A stretch of 64,000 nt of DNA from Monarcha castaneiventris obscurior (taxonomy: Eukaryota; Chordata; Aves; Passeriformes; Monarchidae), in assembly GCA_026261815.1 (NCBI GenBank), contig JAMPIT010000417.1, forward strand, positions 7,225,501 to 7,289,500, given 5' to 3'. Shown here one piece after another: positions 27,215 through 39,586 of this stretch. The notes under the pieces were generated by a model. That model made no database searches. It was not told where the DNA came from and saw only the letters and a program-made list of their open reading frames with translations. Position numbers and translations under genes: made by a program. Position 1 is the first letter of the stretch; each line of letters begins with the position of its first letter.

Positions 27215-29640
27215 GCCCAGTTTGCTCTGCTGGTTGAGCACCCAGCCCTGAGTTATTGAGAAAATACCATAACTTGTGCAATAGAGCTTTCCAGTGCCAG
27301 CACTAGCAGGAGGCAGACACAGCACAGGGGACAGAGATTGCCAGCCCCCCCACCACCCCCGCAGCACAGGCAGACACCTTTCACTCCTTCCCTCACTAAC
27401 TGTCTTATCACCATAGCAACTGTAATCCTAGGTCATGCAGCTAGGAAAAAAGAATAAATATAGCACAAATGAAGATATACACTATCGCCAAACACAGCCT
27501 CAGTGGTAGAATCTAATTTTCATTAGAGGCATAACAGTGGTTTTGCATAATTATACATATATTAATGCCCAACATGTCCATCTTCCGTTGAAATTCATTA
27601 ATTCAGTTCTAAATAAAAAGAATTGCTCATTGCAGGTTAATTTCCATTTTTTTTTAATTTTAAAGCAGAAAATATTTCTAAAAGCTCAAATCGTATTTTC
27701 ACAGCTTTTTCTTAATCCTGAGATTAACAGAGAAAGGAAAACACAAAGATTAAGTTGGCTCTGAAGTAAAAAACCAGCAAAAAACGTAACAGGAAACTTT
27801 GCTGCTATTGCCATGTGAGGAGTGAGAACAAGCAATAAAAAATTTGGCCAGATGCTGCACTGTACCTGGAATTGAGTCCCAAAGGCAAGCAGCTCACAGC
27901 CTTTGGTGCTTGTGGTGAAAGCAATACAGCAGCATCACACTGAGAAGAGCAAACCGCTGCAAGCGACCAAACGCAGGTTTGGGTGGCACCAGAATTTACT
28001 ACACAGCTTCAGGTCAGCCTTTACAAGAGGAGCCTTATTTACTCTGATGGCACAGATACAAGATAGCAGCACCGAGGGACAGCCCCAGCCAAGCACACTG
28101 TAAAACAGAGAAACCCTTCCTCTGCATCCATCCTTCTTTAATTTGCTCCTCAGGTTCCTTCATTACCTGCTAAATGCAAACACTCTGAGGCTGGTGCCTG
28201 ACACTCCTCTTTATTGTTGTTTCCAGGTGGGCCTCATCTGAGTGATGGGGAGCTCTTGGTGCTGGTCAGACCCCACCTTTGCTGTGTGTGGGGCACTGCC
28301 TGGGGGTTGGTTATTGTCACTTCAGGTGGCAGGTACCTGGCTATGTGGGTGCTCTGGGACGTCACAGTGAGCTCTTGTATTGCAAGCAGGCATGTGGCTT
28401 GCAGGATGCTCCCAAAATCCTGACCTGGTGCATGTTGGACTAAATAATAAACTAAAAGCAGCATCCTTAGGAGATGTCTCTTCTCTAACCTCATCAATAT
28501 CCAGCCAGGGAGGCAAGGGGGAATCTACAACTTGGGTTTGTCTCCACAGAGGCTTATTTAATTCCTCACTTACTGAAAAGGCAAGGAGAACTAGGACCAA
28601 GGGGAGAGGAGGGCTGGGCTTGAGGAAAGAGTTTCAGGGAAGGAAAAAGGGGGAGGTGGCAGAATAAACAGAAAGACAGAGATGGAGAGAGATCTGTCCT
28701 AAACAGCAACAAAAATCTCTCATGGCCGTCAGTCTCTAGTTCCTCTCTTCCTTGTGTTGTCATTACTATACAGTTCAAAGCTCAGCCTGTGTGAGGGAGA
28801 AATCTCCCTTCTCGCCCAAGCTTCTGCAGGAGGGAGAGGGAACTCACTGCCTATCTGTCCAAGCCCGTGTCTGCCCTGGCCAGGGTCTTGCTTGTCCTTC
28901 CCTCTGCAGTAGGGAGCCCTCACTGACATGGACTTTTGGGATGTGCAGCAGGTCCAAAGGTGGCCCCTTCACTCCACACTGTGAGCATCTCCTGCTCCTG
29001 TCCTGGAGGTACCTGAGCCCTGGAAGCCCACCTATCTGTGATGAAAAGAGAAACAACAGCTTGCTTCAGATGCTGCTGGTCAAAACCAGATTTCTTTTTT
29101 TTTAATAATGAACATACACCTCTGGCACACTTGTGCCTACTGTGTCTGTCCTCCCCACTTGAGTGAGTGCTGGCCTAGACAGAAGAGGAGCTTTTTAGAC
29201 AGGTCACATGGGGCTTGACAGAGGATCCTCCTGGGCATGAGCTGTGAGCTCAGTGGAGGAAAGACCCCACTTTCTCTCTGTAGAGCTGTGCTGTAGGTGT
29301 GTGTGGGCTATTTGCCCAGGGTTGCCCACTGACTACAAAGGCTACCCAGCCTTCTGCCTGACCAGAGAGCAGTGGCAGTGCTAAAACCTCCAGAAAAACA
29401 GGGGAAGTGTTCAAATGTCTGTGATAAAGTTTACTTGTGGGAGTAGGACAGGCACTGAGTGGACAGGCATCTTTTCTCAGGTGGCTTATCCTGAGAAAAG
29501 ATTCAAAATCTTCCCTGAACTGGTGAAGAGGACAAAACCAGCCATTCCTCTGATTTTTGTGTTGTCTGCAATTACCACCTCTGGCTGCCAAAAATAGTTG
29601 GTAGGCCATGGAATGGGGAAACGAGACAGACACGGACTTG

Positions 29641-29730
29641 CTCCATCCCTTGAATTATTTAAGGCCAGGTTGGACACGACTTTGAGCAACCTGGTCTAAG
29701 TGGAAGGTGTCCCTGCCCACATAGGAAGGA
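29641..29730 (+). mobile_element. CR1 LINE 3' fragment (plus strand)
   Basis: Contains TTTAAGGCCAGGTTGGACAC, TTTGAGCAACCTGGTCTA and GTGGAAGGTGTCCCTGCCCA, a block just inside the 3' end of many avian CR1 copies. The terminal part (normally 'ttggaactagatgat...') is not preserved. Confidence 0.8.
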
Positions 29731-32700
29731 ATTGGGATACATTCAAGGAGGAGCTGAAATATGACCTAGGAAGCTTGTAGAGACAAACTTGGAGAGTTCC
29801 AGAAATATTGTTATCCCCTGCTTCTCTCCCACTGGCTCCTGCAGTTTTGATACAAGTTTGGTTTCTCCCTAGATGTTCCTTTCCTGCAGTTGTCCCTGCA
29901 CGTACAAATCCCTTGACATGGGAAACCAAGCCCCAGTGTCCCTCCCCACTCCACCTGTCAGGGGTTTTTACCCATTTCACCTGCTGTGACTCCCAGAGTC
30001 CCCTGGCAGCAGCAGGGAGAGGGATAGCTCAGCTGGGGACCCCGGCAGCGTGGTCCCTTCCCTGCAAACACAGGCACTGAGCCACACTGAGGAAAAGCAA
30101 AGCAGTAAGGATTCAAGGGACACAGTCCCTGCTCCCCTTTGGAGGGACATTTAAGCCAGCTGGAGAGGCAGAGGCCATGTGTGAGCACACCCAGCAGGAT
30201 GAGCTTCATGATTTAGGCAAACAGTGTAAATGCTTAACTACTTACATCTAATACCTTTCCTGGCACTCTCACAAATGGACTCTCCTGCCCAGCCGTGCAG
30301 AGCAGTCTCAGATGCCGTCTCACAGCAGGGACCTGTGTAATTCCATCCTTCTGCCTGCAGGCACACCTGGAAATCCTGCATGTGCAGTGTGGCCCTGTCC
30401 CTGTGCCCTGCCTCCCCCCCGGAGGGGATGGGCAGGTGATGCTCAGCCTGTGGGGATCTCTGTGCTGTGCATGGCCCCTTGGAGGGTGGGGTCACGGGGT
30501 GTAAACGTGAGGCAGGAGGGCAGGTGATTTGTTCCTATGTTTCACTGAAGTTGAACAGCAATTCCTGACCAGACAGAGAAATGGAAGATGTGGCAAACCT
30601 GCACTTCCCGGGCCAGTGCTGAGCTGAAGCTGCTACATGTTCATACCAGGGCAGGGGCTCTCCTACCCCTCACGGCCTCTCACATGTTCCCACAGCAACA
30701 GCAAGGCAATCACATTCCTCCTTCTCTCTCGTGCACACTGATTAAAATCATGCTCATCACAAGTGCCTCAGCTCGAGCACCCAGCCCTTTAATTGCTGCA
30801 ATGAAGGATATGAATGCAGACGATTCTGAGGCCAGCAAAGCAGAAAATCAGCATTTAGCATGAAAGTGATACCACTGCATCATCACCAGTGCAAAGCAAA
30901 CAACACAACCAGCCAGGCTGCCTCCTTCCCTCCCTACCTGCGTGCTTGGACTCATCCAGTGCTGCAACAGCCCCATGGCTTTCCACACACCTGGGGCTTG
31001 TCCCTCTGAGGCTGCCACCAGGAGACAGGTAGCAGCTGCAAAGTGGCATCTGCTTGCTGACTCTGAGCTTTTGATGAAGCAGGTTTATACACTCCTGCTG
31101 AAATAATCCGCCCTCAGATGTCAAAATTGCCACATTACCTGCTGCATTGATTCCTGTGGTATTTACAGAGCAGAAGAATGCAGCAGCAAGCAGGGGTGAG
31201 GATGGAGGGAAGAAACCTGCACCCCCGGGGTGTCCTGTCCCTCAAGGTCAATCATCCATATCAAGCCAGGAGCCAGATCTTCTCCTCCAGGCCCTTAGCT
31301 CTCTCCATCATTACTGCAAATTCCCCTCAGGCCCTCTCACCTCTTTGTTACCTAGGCTGGTTGGGCACATAGAAGCCTAAGCTGTGTCCATAGAAGCCTA
31401 AAAAAAACGGCTGGCTTTTTACCAGTCAGGATGGGATGGAGCTGTCACCTGGTAGATGAGAACTAACCTTGCAAATCTGTGAGCAGTGCAGGGGTGACTG
31501 CCATGCTTTCCCACCCCAGCCAGGGCTCTGCACGCTGGTGGTTTCTAACACAGAGAGAGCTGCCACTGCCCTGGCCTGCCCCGGGTAGGTGCCTGCACAT
31601 CCTTGCCCAAAAGGGAGAGTATTTCAATATGTTTTGACATGCATCTGTGACCTCTTTGGGTTCCTGAGCAAACTGATGATGCTGAGGTGCCACAGCTCGG
31701 GTTCTGAATAGCAGATGGAGTAGCAATGGACACTGCATGAGGAGGGTCCCGCTGGTCCCCAGCAGTGCAAGATGGGGCTCACTGCCCTGGGGCAAGCAGA
31801 GACCTTTGCCACTCGTTACAGACAGCGCTGCCCAGACATTGCCTGTCTCAGTGCTGTGGGCACTGCTGGTGAGCAGTGTCCCGAGTCAGCAGTTTGGGCT
31901 GTTTACTGCTTTAATATATCCTTGAAAAAAGAGACCAGTGGGAGATCTGTTTATAAGCCACAACCACCCTGAAACAAGTATATGCCTACGCCCACGCACA
32001 GACACAAAGCAGCAGTGACTATGGAAGCATACGAATAAATATTGAGCAGACACTGAGGGATTTTCAGAATAGTCTCTCTATTTCTTTTTTTTATTCAATG
32101 CCACGTTGTTTGTTGTTGGCTGCCTTTTAATTTTTTTACCTTCCTGATTTATTTCCTATGCCTGGGCTTACAATAACAGCAGAAACTAATCAGTGGCCAA
32201 TGATGATTAAGTCTCTCACGTGTTATTAACTCTGCATTCAAGGTAAGGTAATTTCAAAAATCTGTGCCAAGAAATATAAATGTACAGGGAGGAAGAGGCA
32301 GTTGTATTTATATACAGGGATTATACACACAAAAGCAGATCTTTTATCCACACCACCCTGTTTACATTGTACTCAGCTTTTCCACTTAGAAATATCTATT
32401 ATTATCTCGAATATGTGTAGTACTTCTGTGCGTAGGTCATCTTGAAATGAACCCTTCATATGATTCAGATAAGGAGGAGAGAAAAGAAGTGTGTAAGTGA
32501 GAAGGTAAATTAACTGTGTTGGTGAAGTTGTAATTGAAAGGAGAAATGGGATCATCCACTTTCATTGTTATCCCAGCGATTATTAGATGCATCTAAGGAG
32601 GACAGTGGTAGTTTTAGAGGAAAGTCCACCTGGTACTTCATCTCCAAAGCTGTGATAGCTCAAAAGCAAGTCTTTTCCCAAGGACTTGCAAGGTAATAAA

Positions 32701-33979
32701 AATGCTTGCCTGTGCATGGACCATGTACCTTGAGTTCTTGCATGATGCTTCTCCTCCTTGTGTGTGGGTGGCTCTCTCCTAAAAAGGCACTTTTCAATTT
32801 TAGAGCAGATCTTGGATTAAAGGTGTTTCACTAAAAAATAGTTTCTCTTCAGATTGCCATCCACAGAGCCCATGGTATCACTGATTATTTGTTCTGAAGC
32901 AGCATCTTGGTCCATGTGAGTGTTTCTGACTGAAGGAAGGGTGGCTGCCCTGCCTGCTTTTGCTGCGTGGTTGCTAGACCCCTTTTTTGAAGATGCTCTG
33001 CCAGACTCTGTGAAGGAACAGTGTTATTCCCTTAGCAGCATAAGAAAGAGGAGAACAGAAAGAAAGTTGTGACAGCAGAACTATGAAAAATCCCACCTCA
33101 CTGTGGTCAGCACAAGCAGATAACTTAGAGTGCAAAAAATTTCATCCAGGATGAGTCAGCTGGAGGAAAGAAAAGGCTAGAGCTGCAGAAAGAGCTGCTT
33201 CATTTTGCATGGTGCACTGTGTGCACCAACACTGCCCCAGCAACCAGAAGCAAAACAAAACTCAGCTGCAGCATCTCTCCAAGTTCTCCAAAATAATACA
33301 GATCATTAAAGCAGCATTAGACAGAAGGTTAAAGTGATCTGGTCTCCGAAAATGTCCTTGGAAAAACAGTGCCTCTCCCACTGCTATCATTCTGCTCTGT
33401 AGACCATGAGACAAAGGGAGAGGCGTATCTGTCAACTTTGGTGACTACAGACAAAACCACTAAGGAAAAAGATTTGTATTCCTCTGTGTCCACAGCACTG
33501 CATGGCAAAGGGGGGGCGTGAGCTGGAGCCTGCTGTGCTTTTCATGGCAACAGCCCAGCTGCTCATGGGAGCAACTGCATGAGGTACGGAGTCCTCGCTG
33601 CTCTTACTGATGTCATGGGCATCAAAGATGCTCAGCAGTGCTGCTGACACGCAAAGAGAGGCTGAGAACAAACCCCGGGTACGGCTCATCTTCGCAATCC
33701 CATCGCTGGCATAAGGGGAAGGGCAGGTTGTTATTGCTTATTGCTGCAGCTGATGTTGGAGCAGAAGCAGAGGCACGCTGCAAACCTGGGATGCTGGTTT
33801 TGGTGGGGGGGAGAGCTTCTTCCTTGTAAACTGAGCACATCTGCTCTAGCAGTGGCCAGGAGGCATAAATATTGAATAGCAGATTGCCAGCTCCAGCTCC
33901 TGCGTGACAGGATCTTAGTAAATGCAAACAGGGGCTTGGAAATATGCAGAAGAAGGAAAAAGTGCTAGAGAAGAAATAC

Positions 33980-33998
33980 ATATATATATATATATATC
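33980..33998. repeat. TA microsatellite
   Basis: Nine TA units followed by a short CT run. Confidence 0.9.
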
Positions 33999-36900
33999 TC
34001 TCTAAATGAGATGGAAGAAATGAGTGATAACTCAAATATATGGAGATAGTGAGTTCCTGCTGGAAACCAGTCCCTAGCAAGAAACAAAAATAACATGGAA
34101 AAAAAGAGAAGCAAGGCAGATCTCATAAAGTATTCGTGAAGACCAGGGAAGGGGATACTTGGAAAGTCAGGTCACATACAGATAAACTCAACTGGGTGGC
34201 AGATATCCAGGTGCCTGACTTTGCAAGGTACCAAGCTCTTCCTACAAGGTGCACTGTGTGTTTTGTATTGCAGCTAGTTAAAAAATCCACAGGGTTTAAT
34301 TTTTCCCTTCTCTGTGGAATTCTTGTGATGAACCCAAGTGAACCAAAGCCACTTACCTCCATATCTTCCATAATAAATGTTGAGTTTTTAGTTACATTGG
34401 CTAAAATTAAATCTCTGCTCCCGAGCCAGTGTTAGGATGACTTTTTCCTCTCATTGTATGGTGGGTGTGCAGGGCTTATTTCCTGCAGGCACCTCACTGC
34501 CTGGGGACCCATCTTCAGTGCCCCATGGGGTGGACAACTGGCCTGGGGTCTTCACGGTTCAATCACCAGAGACCAACCAGGACACAATAACCTCTGTGAT
34601 GCCCTTTGGGAGCATTTTGAACGTGAGAGACATTTTGGTGGGAGAAGTAGAAAATTCCTTGAAACACCTCAAAGTTTTCTGCTTAATGCTTCTTCTATTT
34701 GAAAAATTATTTTCCTGCTCAATCATGTTTTCAGTTCATCCCCTCCCACCCAGTCCTGCTCAGCTCATAAGAGTTTCACAGAGGGCTGGTGGAGTGCGGT
34801 CCTTTACACAGGCCTCACAAAAACCTCCAAAACAAAACAAAAAACTCCCCAAAAGCCCAAATGAACCACCCTGCCAGCATTCCTTGAAAGAAAACTCTGG
34901 TCACATTGGCAATTGATTCCTACATAGCTAATTTCATAAGGAACTTTTGGTAGTAGTAAGGAAGACAAATGAAGATTGGAAGCCATGAAATGTACACCTA
35001 GTGGTATGCATCACTCATTTGGCTGTGCTGAGCCAGAGTCTCTGGGTTCAGAAAAAATACTAAATACAGGTGTATTTTCCATGGGCAGATTGGATCATTT
35101 GAGGATTCCATATTCAAGAGAAGGTTGGAAGCACGAGGGATGGGCTCTGCTCTGCAGCTGCGATGAACAACATCAATAGACCCAGAGATCATAATGAGAG
35201 AGGAAAATTTATAGGGAGGCCCTAGAAAAAAAGAAAAAAAAGACTCAGAAAAATGCTTAAAAGAGGTAGAGGAACCACCTGGTGAGCCAAGATGAGAAGA
35301 GTTAAATATGCCTTGCTTGGCAGAGCAGCAGCGAGAGCAGGACACGACAGCGAGGTGTGAGCTCGGGGAGGGGCTCAGCGTGGAGCAGGGAGAGGGACTG
35401 CTTTCGGTGGCAGACGTGGGGGAGAGCTGGGCACAAGGGTAGGGAGGCAGCAGGACAAAACAGAGCCATATCGGGCTAACGACAGCAAAGAGCACCCTGG
35501 CAGGAGCTGCCTGCGGTACAGCCCCCTGTGGGAAGTGGGGAGTACGGGAGGCTGAACAGATGCCTGGGCAAATCCTAAGCTGCCCTCAGGTGTTGTCTGC
35601 GAGGTGGGTGGGTGATGACAGAGGTTTTTTCCATGTGCCAACAGCCAGGCATAGCTGGGAAAGGCAGCTCTTGCCAGGAGAAACGGCACAACCTGAAGCG
35701 CTGCAGAAATCCCCAGCAAAACCACAAAGCATTTAGTGTTTAGTGTTCTGCTTCCTCTTTGGGAAGGATGGATGTTTCCTGCTTCTTCTTGAAACAGTTA
35801 GTAAATAATTAAAAGAGAGAGACAAAATAGTCTTTAAAGATAACCTAGTCCTCTGTTTCCATGGCAACCTCCTTCCTAAGCCAGCAGCCTTTTGCTCCAG
35901 TCTTACAGCAGAGGGTGAAAGCCCTTTTGCAGGGAGGTGGGAGAGGTGGCCTGACCCTGCTGGGAGTTGAAGGGGAGACATCCTGCAGAGCAGAAGGACT
36001 GCCATGAACCCCAAACCACAGGGGAAACAAAGGTGTCACTTCCAGGGACAGCCAGGAATGAGCCTAGAGATCATCCATCCTAGGGACTGTAGTCACCCCG
36101 TGAGGTCACCACCACCACTTTTTACCCTTCTTCCCCCCCAGCAGCCCAAGTGCAGGCCATGCTTCTCTCATGACCAAATATTGAGGTCATTTCTAGCACT
36201 CCACCAATCTCTACCTTTCTCCCATTCCTCAGTGGAAACATTTCACAGCCCATACAAGCGCCAGGACAGCTTGGAGTCCCACCTCCATGTTCTCTGATGG
36301 CAAACTTCCAAGGAGCACCCTAAGCATTGAAGTGTCTGGGGTTTGGGTGGGTTTCAACTGTTTGGGATTTTTGGTAAGCCCTACCTCTGGCTTCAAAGCA
36401 GCTCTGGGTTTGGGTCTCAGCCTTGAGCAACCCAAGTTCATCGTTCAGCCATTCAGGGACTGACTTCCTTCCCTGAGGACGTGAAACCATGTGTTGTGTC
36501 CCTCCTCTCTGCCCACGGGACAGCAAGCAGGGGCAACTCACCCAAAGAACCACCAGTGCAAAAAAAGCATTTAAAGACCCTTATTATTGCTTTAATAAAT
36601 CTGTATTTGCATCCTTTCTGCAAGGATAAGGACCCAGGCTCTCCTGTCCTCTCCTCACAGGTCTGACTTCCCTGCAGTCAGCATGCACGCTTGCAACAGA
36701 GCAAATTAATTAAGTCCACACAGTAATTATCCTTTTCCTGGCTGCTGGTCCCAAGTGATGCGCTCGCTGTTTACAACCCTGGTTCATAAGATGCAGCAGC
36801 TGCTTTAAAGTCAGACAGGTCACAATAAAATCAGAACATCTTTTGTGCTGCCCTCTTCACAATGCTTCATATGCCAGCTGGGAGACCTCTGCGAGGGCTG

Positions 36901-37484
36901 CAGAGGCCCTCTTGGTCTGAGGGGGACAGGGAGCCCTGCTCCTTCTCCTCAGTGCTCTAAACATTCCTGTCTCCATTGGGCTGCTATCATCTCCCCGCTG
37001 CCCTTCCCAGTCTGTCTTCTCTGACACACCTGAGTGGAACATCCCTGGGGTGGTACATGACATACAAAATTCTTCATTCCCCTTGGGTGGCTGGTTTTCC
37101 TACCCACTTGCAAATCTGGGAAGGGTACAAAACCTTGGAGTTGCTGCAGGAGGAGAAGAAGGCTGGCCCTGCCAGAAAGGAGACTTGTGCAGTTGTACCA
37201 CTGGAAAAGCAAGGAGGGATGCAGCCTCTGGAAGCCTTGCTTGCAACCATGTTGGGAGAGGATCGTGTTTGCTGGACAGAATCCTGGATCCTGAGGCAGG
37301 TCATAGTTTGAGGGGTCGTTCTGCCCTCGCCCTCCACACCACAGTCCTCCCCACTCCAACTCCCACTGCCCTGCAAGGCAGAGCCAAGGAGAGCTGCAGT
37401 TCTCCTCGTCCCTCTCACCCATCTCTCCAAATGGTGATCCAGCTGGCTTAGACACAACACCCATCAGCATCCTTACAATGGCAT

Positions 37485-37504
37485 GCACACACAAACACAC
37501 ACAC
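37485..37504. repeat. AC-rich microsatellite
   Basis: CA units with one interruption (CAAACA). Confidence 0.85.
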
Positions 37505-37736
37505 GCTCCAATGTTTGCTGCTCTCTGTGGTTGGCACTGAGCAGGACTATGGTCCCAGGCACACTGATGCAAACCAGGAAAACGCCAGAGGATGATGCCA
37601 GAGAGGAGACAGAGCCACCACCGAGCTGAGGATGCCCTTGCAGGGTCTTCCCACTGGAACTTGGAACAGGGTTAGCTCTCAGCCAAGGGACTGACTGTGT
37701 TTTGTGTTGTTGAAGCCCCTTTGCTTCTATGCATTT

Positions 37737-37767
37737 TTTAATATTCTAGTTTTTGTATTCTTTTAAT
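37737..37767 (-). promoter_or_regulatory. Candidate distal poly(A) signals (two ATTAAA)
   Basis: Two ATTAAA hexamers on the minus strand, at 37762-37767 and 37737-37742, in an AT-rich block about 1.1 kb after the stop. ATTAAA is the commonest variant of AATAAA. No clear downstream GU-rich element was singled out. Confidence 0.35.
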
Positions 37768-38486
37768 ATATATAGCTATAGATACAAAAATAACAGATAG
37801 GTTTCTCTAAGGATAATTTTTGCACCTTTGGGCTTCTAAAATAAAGTATCACAATTACTGCAAATAAAAGGGGGAAAAGTTCCATTTCCTCTCCCCTTTT
37901 TACCTCCCCCTTCCCTTCCACCTTTCCTCTCCCACTCCAAATATCCCCAGGAGCCTTGTAATTTTTTTCCCTTTGTAGTTTTCTTTCTTTGGAAAATGAA
38001 AAAACCAAACCCAACAAAACAACAACAAAAATAAGCCATGTAGCCTCCATCCCTCCTTCCATGAGCGGTGCCCGCTGTGTTCACACATTCCCTTCAAAGC
38101 AAGGCTTTTCACCTCAAAACGTTTCCCCATGCTCCATGGCTATTTGCTTTTCTCTGTTGCTGGGGCCAGATTTTCACCTGCTGTAAATCAGCATGAATCC
38201 ACCTCAAGCCAGAGCTCTGCTGCTTTACACCAACAGCATGTTTTGCCAATTTACGCTCACCCTGAAGATCTGGCCCACAATTTTTAACCTTGGAAATGGA
38301 AGCATGGACAATAAGGAAATTCCCAGAAACACACAAGGGAAGCCCCAGATGTTCTTCCCTTGCTGGTCACCCTGCTTCCCTTCCCTTCACCCCACCCTCA
38401 TGGTTTGGTGTAGCAGCTCCTTCAGGCCCTCCATTCTCCTGTTCCTCCTTAGCACTTTCTGAAATTCGTAATCTCTCAGTAAAAAA

Positions 38487-38495
38487 AATAAATAA
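38487..38495 (-). promoter_or_regulatory. AU-rich element nonamer in the 3' UTR
   Basis: On the minus strand the run TTATTTATT lies within CGATTTATTTATTTTTTTT, about 390 bases after the stop. UUAUUUAUU is the core of AU-rich elements bound by mRNA-stability factors such as the TTP and ELAV/Hu families. Its function here is inferred from sequence only. Confidence 0.5.
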
Positions 38496-38699
38496 ATCGA
38501 TCTCTCTATATATGTATATTTATATAACTAAACAGCTGCCACGTGGCAGTCACCTGGCTGGAGGGTCCTGTCCCTACAGCCCCATGGCCTTTTCTTGTCA
38601 CTACAGTCTCTGGGGTGATGGTCCAGGTCTTGCCCTCAGGCAGGACTGTTCCCGTATTGCTTGCACTCTCCCACACCTCTGAGGTACGGTACCAGAATA

Positions 38700-38705
38700 T
38701 TTATT
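38700..38705 (-). promoter_or_regulatory. Candidate proximal poly(A) signal
   Basis: AATAAA on the minus strand (TTTATT on the plus strand), 177 bases after the CACNA1I stop. It sits at the far edge of a TA microsatellite, so it may be a chance match. It would give a very short 3' UTR. Confidence 0.4.
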
Positions 38706-38762
38706 TTATATATATATGTATATATATATATATATTTACGTATATATATATATATTTATAAA
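38706..38762. repeat. TA microsatellite
   Basis: Mostly alternating TA with interruptions (TGTA, TTTACG) over about 55 bases. It lies within the probable 3' UTR of CACNA1I and is nearly self-complementary, so the transcript could form a hairpin. Confidence 0.9.
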
Positions 38763-38881
38763 TTTTTGTTTGCCTGTTTCTTTTTCTCGCAAATCCTTTG
38801 GAATTGCTGCCAGGGAGAAGCGAGTGACACATGCTCCCCACGCCAGCGGCCGAATGCTCTCTCCCTGCACCTCAGGGACCC

Positions 38882-39586
38882 TCATCTGTTCCTCTTGCTG
38901 ACTCCATCGCCCAGCTCCAGCTCGGAAGGGAGCGGGGAGCTGCGGTCCCCTGTCCCCAGTCTGCCGGGGCCATCTGGCTCCTCTCCTTGCCTGGGCGAGG
39001 GGGTGTCCTTGCAGAAGTCCGTCACCCAGGAGGGCATGGAGAGGAAGCCCCGAGGGTCAACGGTGTAGAAGGGCTTGGCGTGGTGGGCGGCGGGGCGGCG
39101 GGGCGAGGGGCTGGCCTGGAGGCTGCTGGTGCTGCTGCACTTCTTCACCGCGGTCAGCGCCGGCGGCGGCGGCGGCGAGAAGAGCGAGGTCAGCGAGAGG
39201 CTGCTGAGCGTCTCCGAGGGCTCGCTGTTGTTGCCGCCCCCGCGCAGGCTGCTGCCCGCCCCCTCCTCATCCGAGGGGTCCATGGAGTCGTGGTGGGTGC
39301 AGCCGGGGCTGGTGCTGCCGCCGCTGCTGTGGCTGCGCTGGTGGCGGCGCAGGCTCCGCAGGCTGAAGAGGCCGCGGCCGCGCAGGCTGCGGCGGCGGGA
39401 GGCGGGGGACAGGGCCGCCGGCAGGGGTCTGTGGGTGCCCGCCGCCGGCACCGGGCACAGGGCCACCGGCAGCTCCAGCGCGCACTGCGGAGAGTCGCTG
39501 AGGGTCAGGCTGTCCTCCAGCGTGGTCTGCAGGCTGCCGGCCGAGCTGCTGCTCCGGCTCTCCAGCGACGTGTCGCTCTCGGGGCG
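38882..39586 (-). CDS. CACNA1I: CACNA1I exon T: terminal coding exon and stop
   Basis: 705 bases, 234 codons plus TGA at 38884-38882. It starts [10 protein letters not shown] after the acceptor CCCCAG and is rich in Ser, Arg and Pro. Conserved blocks include [57 protein letters not shown], a run of five prolines after [14 protein letters not shown], and the terminus [13 protein letters not shown]. The part [20 protein letters not shown] differs from what I recall of human. The first 500 bases or so are very GC- and CpG-rich. Confidence 0.95.
   Translation of the reverse strand, partial: RPESDTSLESRSSSSAGSLQTTLEDSLTLSDSPQCALELPVALCPVPAAGTHRPLPAALSPASRRRSLRGRGLFSLRSLRRHQRSHSSGGSTSPGCTHHDSMDPSDEEGAGSSLRGGGNNSEPSETLSSLSLTSLFSPPPPPALTAVKKCSSTSSLQASPSPRRPAAHHAKPFYTVDPRGFLSMPSWVTDFCKDTPSPRQGEEPDGPGRLGTGDRSSPLPSELELGDGVSKRNR

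Larger units (their letters stand above)
26991..37699. other. Intergenic, no gene seen
   Basis: No coding exon recognised apart from the CR1 fragment at 29.64 kb. The largest frame, 36949-37572 minus (207 codons), is Cys/Gln-rich without a domain or repeats and overlaps several frames of similar size. An A homopolymer of 21 lies at 27194-27214, TA microsatellite at 33980-33998 and AC-rich repeat at 37485-37504. Confidence 0.6.
37700..38881 (-). other. CACNA1I: Probable CACNA1I 3' UTR
   Basis: This sequence follows the stop codon and has no coding signal. On the minus strand it contains an AU-rich element, a TA microsatellite with an AATAAA, and near 37737-37870 an AT-rich block with two ATTAAA hexamers. 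The left limit is a guess from that block; the true 3' end could be at the proximal signal (about 38.68 kb) or further left. Confidence 0.5.

Noticed and set aside
36949..37572. Minus-strand open frame of 207 codons downstream of CACNA1I
   Set aside because: No domain, no repeats, and similarly long frames overlap it on both strands; consistent with chance in GC-moderate DNA.
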